64,000 nucleotides of DNA from Podospora pseudocomata (Eukaryota; Ascomycota; Sordariomycetes; Sordariales; Podosporaceae): NCBI RefSeq assembly GCF_035222375.1, contig NC_085890.1:3038001-3102000 (forward strand), read 5' to 3'. Under the pieces are notes generated by a model that had not been told where the DNA came from, searched no databases, and worked only from the letters and a program-made list of their open reading frames with translations. A program made the position numbers and the translations under genes. Numbering within the stretch: position 1 is the first letter of the stretch; every line of letters begins with the position of its first letter. Shown here piece by piece: positions 31,606 to 43,176 of this stretch.

Positions 31606-33506
31606 ATGGCAACGCAGACACAAACCGTTACCGTTGCACCCCAACCTGCACACACCAACCCCTCCAACAACAACCTCATCACACTTTCCAGCCCTAAAGG
31701 ACCACCTGAGGATGATAGCCACCCCGACTTTTCCATGTCCAAGCGGGACATCACCCTCCTCCTAACACCCCTCTGCCTTTCTGTTCTCTTGTCTTCTCTC
31801 GACCTGACGATCCTCACCCCCTCCATTCCCTCCATCGTGGCCGACTTTGCCTCCCCGCAAGGCTACATCTGGATCGGCTCTTCCTTCATCCTCGCCCACA
31901 CAGCCAGCACACCCATCTGGGGCGCAGTGTCCGACATCTTTGGCCGCAAACCCATCATGCTTTTATCACTGGCCATCTTCTTCTTCGCAAGCTTGCTATG
32001 CGCCCTAGCAGAGAACTTACACTCCCTAATCATCGGAAGAGCATGGCAAGGGGTAGGCGCGAGTGGGATGGGGATGATGGTCAATGTGATAATTTGTGAC
32101 TCGTTCAGCTTGAGAGATAGGGGGTTGTATCTCGCGGTAACAAGCGGGGTGTGGGCGTTGGGGAGTGCGATTGGGCCGGTGATAGGTGGTGTGATGAGCA
32201 CCAGGTTGAGTTGGAGGTGGTGTTTTTGGATAAACCGTCAGTTTTGTCACTTGAGCTTTCTTCCTCCACAGAATCACACTAACAAATCCATAGTTCCCAT
32301 CGGTTTTCTAGTTTTCTTCACCATCCTCATCTTCCTTCCACTCCCATCACCGCCCAAGACCCCGATCCTGACCGGGCTCAAAGCTCTGGACTGGTCTGGC
32401 TCGCTCCTCATTATCGGTAGTGCCCTGATGATCCTCCTGGCCCTCGACTTCGGCAATGTAGTGCTAGCCTGGTCTTCCCCCACAGTCATCAACCTCCTCG
32501 TCTTTGGCGTCCTGACCCTGTTCCTCTTCTTCTTCAACGAGTGGAAGTTAGCCCCCAACCCAATATTCCCCGCAAGGTTATTCCCCAATCTCTCCACCAT
32601 CGCTGCCTACGGCGTCTTCGCCTTCGACTCGTTCGTTTTCATTGGACTGGCGTATTATCTCCCTCTCTATTCCCAATCCGTGCTTGGAGCCAATGCGCTC
32701 ACGTCGGGAGTCCACCTTGTCCCATTGATCGTCTCGTGTTCTTTATCGGCGGCGTTTGCGGGGGTGGCTATCCAAAAGACGGGGAGGTATCTCCCCGTTA
32801 TGTATGCCGCGCAGGTCTTCCTCATGCTTGGAGTGGGGTTGTTCGTCAGCCTTGACTTTGCGGAGCCAGATAATCTCGGGAAGTTGTTCGGGTACGAGAT
32901 TCTGGCTGGAGTAGGAGTGGGTATGAACATCGAGGGGCCGATTCTGGCTGCGCAGGCGGCGGCGAGCGAGCTTGATACTGCGGCGGTGATTGCGGCGATG
33001 GGGTTTGCGAGGTCGATGGCGACTGCGGTGTCGATTGTCGTTGGGGGAGTGATCTTTCAGAATGGAATGGACTGGCGGAACCGTGGTCTGGTTGAGAAAT
33101 TGGGAGGTGATATAGCGAATTGGTTTGGAGGGGGAGAAGCGGCCGGGAGTATCGAGAGGATTGGATTGCTTGGTGAGCAGCAACAGCAGGTTGTGAGGGG
33201 CGCATATTTTGAGTCACTGAGGTTGGTTTGGATCATGGTATGTGGTTTTTATCTGTTTGTTGGCGTTTGGGAATTGATCAGCTGACAAATGAACAGTATG
33301 TCGCGTTTGCTGGCCTTGCCAATGTCCTCACTTTATTGGTTAGAGGGCTAAGGTTGAGCAAAGAGCACAAAGACGTCGTTTTGGGTGTGGAAAGAGGTCG
33401 GACTACGCAGGGGCAGCTACCGGTACAACTGGGACCTGTGCCTGAAGTTAGATCGGGGGAAGGGAGTGCGGCGGAAATCAGGCTGCGGAGGGCTGCAGAC
33501 ATATGA
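31606..33506 (+). CDS. MFS drug/toxin exporter, DHA2 (14-helix) type
   Basis: Three exons (31606..32236, 32294..33237, 33297..33506) give 594 aa. After a Thr/Asn-rich cytosolic head come DHA2 landmarks: LSSLDLTILTPSIPSI in helix 1, the loop motif GAVSDIFGRKP, the antiporter motif LGSAIGPVIGGVM, and WRWCFWINLPIG, which is restored exactly by removing intron 1. Fourteen helices are likely, with a long hydrophilic tail. Members export fungal toxins, azoles and other drugs by proton antiport at the plasma membrane. It is not next to any biosynthetic gene here, so its cargo is unknown. A perfect palindrome in its promoter suggests a dedicated regulator. Confidence 0.92.
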
Positions 33507-34558
33507 TGAGGCTCTGGAGGTGGTACGCTCTTCACAATACCTCAGAGGCCCCGGGCTTTGACTTGGATAGAAGCTGCAGCCGCCTGAGAGAGCATGGGAG
33601 CAAATCATCAGCCAATCGGAGTGGTTTTTGCATTGGTGGGTCTATTTGACCGGCCTGCTGGGCTCTGTCAAGTCGTCATCCGTCCAACAATTGCCAGCTG
33701 AGCTTTCTGATGTACCACGTCAGATCATTTTGCAGCATCATCATTCTCTTTTGCAGTGAATGTCACGGATCTGTAATATTGTTACAGTTGGATATTTGAC
33801 AGTCATGACTCGAGGCTCGGCCCCGGGATTACCCTCCATTTCTGGCACGGTCACTCTGTGGGTAAGATTCGTGATTGTATGGTATAAAGCTAGCTTCACC
33901 TTTGTGACGCTCCGTGTCCTTCCTGTCCCATCCATTTAATCACCTGCCATACATTCATCAACAAATATTCGACTCTCTTAATGAAATGTGTCTAAGGTCC
34001 ATCATTCGAATAACTTGCGTATATACTACACCATGTCTCGCTAATGTGGAAGGAGCTTGGAAGGAGGTAGGTAAGCTCCTTCCCTCCATGGTGGTCCCAC
34101 TTCGGCAAGCGGGCGTGTTCTCTTGTTCCGTTGAATAGGGAAATGGCCCTCACAACTTCATTGAATTTCTCTGGTTAGGCACGCATCATCACCGAACACC
34201 TACTTCCTTCTCCAACAACGTCCCTGGATAGAGGGTAGCTAGCGGCAGATGAGTAAGTCCACTGATGCATGACTTGTTTCGAGCTGTTTTAGGATCAACT
34301 TCCATCACTCAAACTCTCAACCTTTTGACCTTTTGGCCTTTTGACCTTTTGTCCTTTTGACTTCCCAGAAAGTCCATTCAATCCTGTTCGTCTGAGTCAC
34401 ATCTCAGCTAAGCGCGAGGCTACATTGCCTCACCGCGGTTGCTATCCCTTGTTTACCGAGCAGGACTGCCTCAGGATGACTGGATCCTTCGTTTAAATAG
34501 GTTCATTAGTACCGGATGCTTTTGCTAATTTATTTTCATTTATCCAGATGGACAAGAT
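33507..34558. other. Intergenic, start of gene-poor block
   Basis: About 1.05 kb with no gene. It includes the octamer tandem repeat at 34321-34360. Confidence 0.5.
34321..34360. repeat. Microsatellite-like octamer, 5 copies
   Basis: Five consecutive CCTTTTGN units (N = A, G, A, T, A). A simple tandem repeat between genes. Confidence 0.9.
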
Positions 34559-35556
34559 ATGCTTCCGTTGAAGAAATACCGGACGCCGATGAAAAGGACA
34601 TTGGACGACCTTGAAACCGACGAAGCCCAAGTCGGAATCAGACAGGCCAAATCAGATGATCCTAGTAAAAAATACCCTTTTCTACTCCGGGATGGCAAGG
34701 AGGACGAAGAACCGATATTTTATCCGGTGCCTCCAAGCCCAAGCTTCCTGCAGCTATTTTCGAACCACTATTTGAAGCTGTTAGCCCGAATCGAAGACCA
34801 GCAAATGAGTCGGGAGGCTGCACTGGCATATGCTGCCTATATTGAAGCATTGCCACGGAAAGAAAGAGACGTTGTTCGGTTGATCTATGGCATGGATGGT
34901 TGAGCCACATTGCAGTTCGACTGATAACCCGTCCCAGGCGCCTTTGCCATATGCCCAGATGCAAGGACAGACGACGGACATTTTGTTGGAAAATCACAGG
35001 GGTTCTTTATCGATGAGGTCCCATCAATCCACTGGGCCGAGCTCATGGGAATCACTGAAGCAGTGCATCAGACCGTTCTTGCCCGCTGTAGGGCTACACC
35101 GTCGCGGGGTGAGCTGTACATACTCACTGACAGCGCTCAAGTTCTCGAGTATTTGCAACGGTATCCACACGAAGTCCCTGTTTACAAGCTGGCAATGGCG
35201 CCGGTGTACGATTATATGGTGAAGCTATCAGAAGAGCTGGATTAGATGGGATGGGTGTTGACGATTGCTTGGGTGCCTGGGCACCGTCACCAAATCAGAT
35301 GTCACATCAAAAGTGATAGAAAGGCAAGAAAAACCAGAAGGGAAGGTATTAAAACCATTGAGAAGCTACTCGACTGGCCTGACACAATCCCAACACCATT
35401 GACTATGTCGGATGCCACCTATTTTGCGACGATGACGCTTAGATCGTTATGGCCTTCCTGCATGCCAGGAGCATGGAGGCTTTCCACAATTTTACCACCG
35501 CTTTTGCACATATGGATCTTTTCAAGCCATCAGAGACGTACAACATCCTGTACTAG
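34559..35556 (+). pseudogene. RNase H-fold gene relic, copy A
   Basis: Collinear with copy B at 40.2-41.3 kb over nearly its full length. It has a conserved N-terminal module (KKYPFLLRDGKEDEEPIFYP, LLARIEDQ, ALPRKERDVVRLIYGMDG), then RNase H landmarks: WAELMGITEAVHQTVLA (catalytic Glu), GELYILTDSAQVLEYL (Asp), TIAWVPGHRHQIRCHIKSD (last motif). A C-terminal helix resembles LFKPSETYNILY. It looks broken, with about four breaks. The domain order (about 100-residue acidic module before an RNase H fold) is the same in both copies, so they are true paralogues. Confidence 0.72.
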
Positions 35557-36059
35557 TTTTACATCAATGCGGTTGAGGGTGGGGTAGAGACGCCCAAGGA
35601 AATTCGAATTAGGGGGAAGGGCTACTAAGAATCAGATGAGAGGTGCTTTAAAGTCGGGCCTGGAAACTGAAGCCTGAGGGAGCTGGAAGTACAAAGATTC
35701 CATGGGAAGGTGGAAGCAAATCATGTTGGGGGCAGCTAAGAGTTTCAACGGGATCCCAAACGTCCACCTAGGATAGGTATGTCTTAGTAGTTGGGAAAAT
35801 TGAAGACCGGCCACCTTCCCGAATGGACCGGATGAACTTTTGTTGAGCATTCGTCTATTGCTGTCTTTAATTTTTGTCTTTGACTGATTTGATAACCAAT
35901 AGTACCCGCATTGAACCCAATCCCGTCTTGGGAGTGGAAATAACTTTGGACTTTCTTTAAAGGGTTAATGTTTTGTGTTTTTTAATCACGGAAGATACCA
36001 ACCTAATAATCAATGATGGCCAACCCCTCCTGTTATAGCTTAACAACCTCACTGCCCAA

Positions 36060-36560
36060 TAAATAACCACTTGCTAAGCTTCCATCACAGTTTTCAAAGG
36101 TAAAATGCCAAATAATTTTTCAAACTCTTCCAAGAGGTGACCGGAAATTTTCCGGAAGGGAAAGTATAGTGCATTTGCAATATGCCTACCCAAGCTTCGA
36201 GGAGACCGGGGATTATTTTTCACAAAGGCACCATCTTGAGAGTAGATTGAGGTGATGTCAATGGGTGACCTTGGGCACCAGTAGGATCTTGTTTTGCGGT
36301 TAACCATCCCGTCGGTCGAGATCAACTCTACATAGGGATTCAGAAATTGTGGCAATATCCTACGTTTTTGGAAGAGGGATCCTAATTACACACCTCATCA
36401 CCAAGGTAGTTGATTTTAATACCGGTCTATGGGTACCTGGTGTCTCTCTCGAGGAGTTGGGCTAAATAGGATTCGAGCTGATAATTCCCTGGATACCAGG
36501 ACACAATTACCAGATCATTATTGCACTCCCCTCCACTGCTGTGGGCGACCAACTCGCTCT
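36060..36560 (+). pseudogene. RNase H-fold gene relic, copy D (heavily decayed)
   Basis: Fragmented plus-strand similarity to copies A and B. SAFAICLPKLRGD...GLFFTKAPS matches GAFAVCLDKRTKEGD and the GFFVKRAPS segment of copy B. Then IEVMSMGDLGHQ matches LELMAITEAVHQ, PVYGYLVSLS matches PVYDYLVALS, and the end IIPWIPGHNYQI matches IIAWIPGHNHHI. It is broken throughout, with many breaks; TA-rich replacements suggest old repeat-induced point mutation or simple age. Confidence 0.6.
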
Positions 36561-36589
36561 TTACACCATTTACATATCAGCCCTTGGCA

Positions 36590-37062
36590 TCACAGTACTT
36601 GAAGGCTTCTCGCTTCACGCGCCGCCACCTTCTTGAAACACAAACAGACTTGGTGAACTGTCCATGTGATCTTAGAGACGGTACCTAAGGGTGCATGATG
36701 TAAGCCCAATTTCTCCTGCAAAGCCTTTTGTATGCTCAGAATAGACATCTCTTGATGATTGAAATCGAGCATTTCACGTATCAAATAGCTATTCTCAGTG
36801 TTGACAGGTAATCTGTGCTAGTTGGAAGCGATTTGTCTCTCAGGGAACTGGACAGGTAGATGCGGGTATTGTTAGAGGAGGTCCTGTTTTTGAAGTAAGG
36901 AAGTGCAGACCTACGCCAGAGAAACTCTCGATAACAGCAGCCCTGACTATGTCGTCGACAATGGAAACGAGCGCTCCTTCCAGTTTTGCGTGGACAAAAT
37001 TTCACAACCACAAACACTCCCTCTTTCAAACAGCTGTTTTTCTTTGCAACGCAGTCAACCAA
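36590..37062 (-). mobile_element. Possible Tc1/mariner-like transposase scrap
   Basis: Two adjoining minus-strand open frames. The segment YLIREMLDFNHQEMSILSIQ followed by ALQEKLGLHHAPLGTVSKIT has the length and spacing of the helix-turn-helix found between DNA-binding and DDE domains of fungal Tc1-like transposases (typically PTAYLDEIQ...STISRTL). No DDE domain or terminal repeats were found. It could be unrelated sequence; weak call. Confidence 0.28.
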
Positions 37063-38601
37063 AACAAACCAAGAGATCGAAGAAATGGGTAAGCAACTCT
37101 TTCATTTTCGATACAGACTCCTCGCCAGCAAGCGTTCGACTACGCTACCAGCAAGCGTTAATTACAATGACGGCACTCGCTCAGATGACATCAGCTACGC
37201 TTCGAGGCGCTCAGGACTGCTTGTTTTATTCGCTTGGTGACAAGCCGTAACCTATCCGAGCTTTTGCATATGTTAGTATTTGTTGCTAACATTCTATTTT
37301 TGAAAGCTACTCCTTACATACAAATACCGGCGGACCTTAAACCCCCATGGAAATGTAAAATCGAAGATGTCGAGAGAGATGAAGCTGGTCCTGCCATTCT
37401 TGAAGATATGGACAGGTATCTCCTGTCCAAGCGCTTTAACAGAAGCAATAAGGGTGATGTCCCGCTTGTTATGATGTCTGGAAATGTGCCGAGCACATCA
37501 TTTTAATAGCCATGTGCTAGGCGGAACAACCGTTGGATAGCCAATAAACTGCTGACCGAAAGCTCCTTGTCCCAGGTACGGTTCTCCATTGGCACTCTGA
37601 TGGATTAGACAGTGACGACGTGACATTAGGCTTGGATGGTCTGCCTTGAACTCTTGCACGGCCCTGGTACCGCTTGCTTCTAAGACAGGTCATATTGAAT
37701 TGATCTTGAGGGTCTTCAGAGTAGCAGAGATCGGAGAGGAAATTGTGTTCTCGCCATCTCAGCTTCATCCAGGCCCTTCCCGATAGCCAGCGCTTCCAGT
37801 CGCTGAAGCTTTACTCAGCTTCGCTTGAAGCACTCAGAGTTGTCCGTCTGCGAGCGAACAAATTTGTTCCGATGCAAGCCTCCTCTTGCCTGCAACCAAA
37901 GACTTTCGAGACCCGGTTCTGGATATTGAACAATGCAAACGCCATTAGCGCAGTAAGCAGCATATTATAGTGCACTGTTGATCGCATAAACTATGTTGAT
38001 GAGGATATCTCCGACCCTGGTAAGCGCGCGATCTGACAGGGGTCGGCAAATATGTGCTATCGAGACCAATCTGTCGGGTATATCCTCACCAATAATAGTT
38101 AGACCTGGTCCCAATGCCTAGGGTACCGCCGTGTGATTGTGCTAGGCGGAGAGATCTTCGGTAGTCACTATTTTCACTCTGGTCACCGTCGGTGAATGGC
38201 TGACTTAACTTATGCATTCTGCTTCCACTGCTGCGCCTGTAGATCTTCTACAGGCCTCTCGGGTTGCGTAGCGCTAGAGACCATTTAGGCTGACAGAGAA
38301 ATGCTGACGCCTGAAAATCCCGTGTCTATCAATGCCGGGCGAGGTTAGACAGTGTCACTTTTCTTGCTGAGCACCGCCGGACGCTGTCTTTGAATGGTGT
38401 AAGCGATGATCATGACTATATTGCAAAGAGCGTCAAAAACACCGAAGAAGGCCAGGCAGAAGCACACTGTTGAGCTTTCAGTCAGCATAAATACTGGCCA
38501 AGTCCACACCCTTCCATTCTCACCCAGCACCCCTCATCACTTTCACCGACGGTGCCATCTGCATACCTACCTCTTCGCATTCTACCCACCCATCATTCAC
38601 C
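37063..38601. other. Gene-poor sequence before the small secreted protein gene
   Basis: No supported gene. Several short frames (e.g. minus strand around 37517-37768) show no family features. The last 100 bases are a CT/AC-rich leader of the gene at 38602, with CATAAATACTGG near 38488 as a weak TATA-like word. Confidence 0.5.
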
Positions 38602-39171
38602 ATGAAACCCTCCACCGCCTTCGCCCTCGCCGCCCTCTGCATCAAGAGTTGCGTGGCCGACTTCTGGATCTACGAGGCTGGCGGATTTGGCGACATTGTC
38701 CCTGTCACGTACTTCCGTTTCTACCACGACCCTCCCAAGTGCGGTACAACCGGCAATAACAACGGACAAAACTATCTCCCATACGATGATGTCAGCAAGA
38801 GAAAGGTAAATGTCTCGTCTCTGTGGCCGACTGTGAAGATGTATTGACTGACGATAACTTCAGGGCATTGCCTGTGACGGGAACGGTTGCGAGGGTGGAA
38901 ACCCCAACGAGATCACCCGTTTTGAGATGAATGTGGACTGGGGACACTACAGTACGTCGCTGCCGTCCAACCATGAGTGCTACTGGGCGATTTCTGACAT
39001 GACTTGTTTGCAGCTATTTACAAGGACCGTGGCTACAGGATGTACGACAAGAAGAACAACGTTGTGGGGCAGTGTCGTCCTGATAGATCCAAGAGCTATC
39101 TTTGTGTTGGCACCGGGCTTCCTGATGGGGCTAGTGTCTTCCACTGCACTACGTCTGTTGACAAGTTCTGA
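38602..39171 (+). CDS. Small secreted six-cysteine protein (effector candidate)
   Basis: Three exons (38602..38805, 38864..38951, 39014..39171) give 149 aa. Residues 1-19 are a signal peptide (MKPSTAFALAALCIKSCVA). The mature part starts DFWIYEAGGFGDIVPVTYFR and has six cysteines (in PPKCGTT, GIACDGNGC, VGQC, YLCVG, FHCTT), enough for three disulfides. All three exons keep phase and have canonical ends. No family recognised. It is the only intact gene between 33.5 and 43.1 kb, surrounded by relic genes, a setting typical of fast-evolving secreted proteins. Role (host, competitor or substrate interaction) is unknown. Confidence 0.82.
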
Positions 39172-40192
39172 CAGGAACGATGAGGTTGGGCAGGACATGT
39201 GAGAAGGGTTTTGAAACTGGCGTGATGGCCTGAATGTGAAAGGGAATTTGAACAGTTGTTGTTGTTTTAAGTATTAGTCGACGGGAACCTGTAAGCAAAG
39301 AAAATGAGAAACAACAAAAATAGCACTGCCTTGAAATATCGGTTCGTTTTTGATTGACTGCTCAGTTTGAAGAAAAATCTTGAAGACGCAGACAAGCCGT
39401 TAGAGTGACAAGTTGACTCGATCAAATAGCCATCGTGGCCAGGGTTGAATTTGTGAGACGCAGCGAGTGATTACGTTGCATCTTCGAGGGTTGGGCTGGT
39501 CCCTGCGCTAGGTACCTGAGCGCAAGGACCGAGGAGCAATACAACAATAAGCAACCAGTCAGTGGTGCAATTAGCAGAGGTGTTGGCTTTCACACTGGGG
39601 TCCCGGAGCTACTCGTTCTTGGAACATACTGGGGAATGCTCTGCAGAGAACAGTGAAGCCTGGGATCACATGGGGCGACCAACGCAAGGTCCTCTTGGAG
39701 GCAGAAATTGCTTGTTTTTTGGGTGACCTTTTCTATAGGATCTGCACTTCTTTCCCTTCAAACCCAAAACCCTCATAATGCAACCGATGCAAGAGTTGTT
39801 ACATGTTGACATTGTGTAATATGCATCATTCAACATGTGAGGAGCATCGTGACAAACTTGGGGCACAGGAGGCCGACGGTTCAATTCCGAAGTCAAGCAC
39901 CATTTTGTCACGCCCTTGGGCAACATGTCCCCCACTGATATGCCCTTTATAACCTCTGTAAACTGTGCTCCTTGGTCGGGATATTTTCCAGAAGCAACAT
40001 GGAGGCCACTGCCTTCCATCTCATCATTTCATGCACATGGCTGTCACGTCGTAGGGGAGGTTTTCAACTCGACGAGGCAACCGCATCAAGGCCGGTTAGC
40101 TATGCTTACAAGCATTCTCGTTACATAGTCTACAGAAATCAAAGTTCGGCGTATCTCCCAGGTGCCCGTGTGTATCCGTGAGTAGTCCTTCT
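39172..40192. other. Intergenic, 1 kb
   Basis: No gene recognised. Around 39640-39960 the sequence is mixed with words such as GACGGTTCAATTCCGAAGTC, which resembles tRNA or LTR-edge sequence, but no element boundary can be drawn. Confidence 0.45.
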
Positions 40193-41285
40193 TTATCCCC
40201 ATCTTCGCCACATAATCCTTAAGAGATCCTCCCTTCGACACCGAACTTGCTCCGCAGTCTCTGTCCCTGCTTCAACCGCGGCAATGTAGTACTCATACAG
40301 CACTTCGTAGATTTCTGATGGTTTGAAAAGGCTCAGATAAGGGTAGGCATTCTCGAAGTCCTCGACAGCTGCTGTGTCTCTTGCATGCAGGATTGGCCAT
40401 ATATGGAGTTGTGTTTCGATGGTGCGAAGTACGCAATTGGCTTTGGAGCTGTCGCAGCCTGATCGCGAAGCTCATGCAGCCTCTTTTGACATTGCCTCCG
40501 TAGATTCCGTGATTTCTTGTCGCTTCGCGCATGACATGTGATGTGGTGGTTGTGTCCTGGTATCCAGGCGATAATCAATCCGATGCCCCTTTGGTGCAAC
40601 TCTTGTGATAGTGCTACCAGATAGTCATAAACCGGCGTCAAGATCAATTTCTCGCGAAGCGTGCTGTTAGGCTCCCTCTTCAGAAAACTCAGCACATTGG
40701 CGCAATCGCTGAATATGTAGAGTTCACCACGGCGGTGGGAAGTTGATAGTCGTAACCTCAGCACAGTCTGGTGTACCGCTTCCGTGATCGCCATCAGCTC
40801 TAACCACTGAATGGACGGTGCCCTTTTCACAAAGAACCCCTGGGCTTCTCCACAGAAATCCCCCTCTTTTGTTCGTTTGTCCAAACAAACTGCAAATGCA
40901 CCATACACATCATTCATGTCAGAGTGACACTCAGCTGAGCCATCAACCCCATACACAACTCGCAAAAAATCTCTATTGTCGCGTGGAAGCGACAAAACAT
41001 GATCGGCGTATGCCAGCGCTTTGTCTCGGTCCGCGTCGTGGTCCTCAATTCGCGCCAGGAGTTGCGGCAGCTCGTTGGCAAACCGCACAGGGGTCGATGG
41101 GAGCGGGAGAAATGTCGGTATTTCGTCTTCCTTCCCATCCCATAACAGGAATGGGAAGCTCTTCCGCGGATTATCCAAGGGTTCGATCTTTCCGATGGTG
41201 GATCGGACGCTGTCGCTCTGGAAATCCTTCCGCGATCTTTTGGAAGGGTTTCGCAGGTTTTCTAGCGACGTGGCAGCCTGGGCAT
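40193..41285 (-). pseudogene. RNase H-fold gene, copy B (best preserved)
   Basis: A long open frame (281 codons from 41178 to 40333) extended at both ends. Upstream to an acceptor at 41285 it reads SLENLRNPSKRSRKD, like the basic head of copy A, so at least one 5' exon with the start codon is missing from my model. The N-terminal module is PFLLWDGKEDEIPTFLPLPS, LLARIEDHD, LPRDNRDFLRVVYG. RNase H residues are visible: YGVDGSAE (Asp), QWLELMAITEAVHQ (Glu), LYIFSDCANVL (Asp) and AWIPGHNHHITCHARSDKKS (Asp). The C-terminus matches copy A (LFKPSEIYEVLYEY) after about one break near the 3' end. It may still be expressed as a shortened protein. Confidence 0.68.
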
Positions 41286-43176
41286 CTAATAAGACACAGA
41301 TAGATTAGCATTTAGTCTTGTTCATTAGGCTCTCCAACTAGCACAACAAACGATGTATTTAAGAAGACAGATTGAGCCACAGTGCTGAATGCATCATGAC
41401 TCTGCGATTGTTTTCCAAGCCTTGGTTTCACAAATCGGTGCCTGAAGGGACAGAGGTCGATTGCCGGGAGAAAAAACACAAAATCAAAGATAATCAATAA
41501 ATAGTAAACACGAAAGTTACCCATGTTGGAATTTGCCTGTTGGGTCCGTGGTGACGTGGATGCGACAGATGACCGTGACGAACTGTGAAGTAGGTGGCGG
41601 GTTTGGCGAACATGCAGAAGGCCAGAAAAGATTCCAGGCAGGAAATTAGCTGGATGGGTTCGATAGACGGCACTGGCAACAGATATTGCTCTTTCCGGAA
41701 GGCGACCATGCCACAAACGTGGGTGCCTGTCGGCAACGTGGGACCACCATTGTGGGAAGGCACGACGGAGTTGCTTCCACATGACCAATTATCACCTTTG
41801 GATTCCACTGACCACCCAAACCACTCAAGTGAGCAGACAATTCAGAACGGGGGATGTAGTATATAAGCCGAATTTCTGGACATCCTTTCAATCTGGTGCT
41901 CTTTTCCTTCCATGGCCGCAGCTTCAACAAACAAGGGACAAGCCAACAAACAAATCCATAACCACCCCCTCAAGAGCTTTGTCTGGGTACCTATCCATGA
42001 ACATGGGCAAGTATCACAACACAATTTAGCTAAGGTATCACCACATATGCTCATTGCGCAGCCAGGCCTTTCCAGTATATGCAGGCAATTGGTGGATACA
42101 AGGAATACCACAGAGTTAGAATGCTGAAATTAGATATTTAAACGCCCAGGCAGACCAACAAAGCAATGCAAAACAAGAGCAGGACCAGTGGATGGAGCAT
42201 GGAATATAAATATATGTTGGTAAATATAGGTATGCATGACTACTATTGTGAAAGAAGGGATGGTCAACTGTGAACTGGTCAGTCAGGATGACTCTGAAGC
42301 AAGGGGCGCTGGGTTAAGGTAGGTAGATAGTTACCAACTGACTCCGAAGTGGAATGGTATGACAGCGAATCAAGTTCTTACTTCTTGATGACAACCTGCA
42401 AATGCTGGATCTAGCCATATGTCTTACATTTGTTGAAGACTTCGCTTTCACTTAGAATGTGTGTATGTGACCGAGAAAGACAGTTGTGTGTCGGATGAGC
42501 AAAGTCCAAACTCAAAGATTGCAGTCTTACCAGAGGAGCACAGGTTCGGCCGTGCAGGTTGATAATGATAATAGAACAAAACTTTAACAGGTAACCCCAA
42601 GTTACCTAAAATGCATCCTAAAGCTGTTACGAAGAAGTTGGGTCTTTGGGTCGCTTGAGTAAGATAAGCCGAAGACGCGAATACAAAGAAACTCAGCTGA
42701 AAGGAAGGTCAAAAAATACCCAATCTAACGAATCCCAGCCCACCTTGCAATCTGATCATCCGAGAAATCATCCGGACCCTAACCTTCTTCAAATAGGTAT
42801 CAAACTTGCAAGCCACGGTAAACACCAGCTTCAGATGTTCATATGTCATGCTTTTCCCCTGGAACTTGGCCAGCTGCCTCGCCGTCATAATAGGGTTCCG
42901 AATTTCAGGTCCATTCGAATGATCGTCGCAGACTCAATTTCATCTTGTTTGTGAAAGTTTTACTAAGAATAGCAATGTTAAAAGGGGTAGATCTCCATCT
43001 TCTCTCCTATACCATGAGTTGGAAGAGAGGAAGAGATCAATGCTAAAATATATGTACCAAGAAGTGAACATCATCAAGCCCATCCACAGTCACCATCATG
43101 CCTTGAGTCGGCATTCAATTGAAACCAACAGTCTATAACCCCATATCATCGTCCAACGCTGTCACTAACACGCCAG
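41286..43176. other. Intergenic, 1.9 kb
   Basis: Upstream of copy B and downstream of the AA9 gene. No supported gene; short overlapping frames only. The missing first exon of copy B may lie in the first few hundred bases. Confidence 0.5.

Noticed and set aside
39640-39960. LTR-like or tRNA-like words
   Set aside because: No paired ends, primer site or coding remains could be found.
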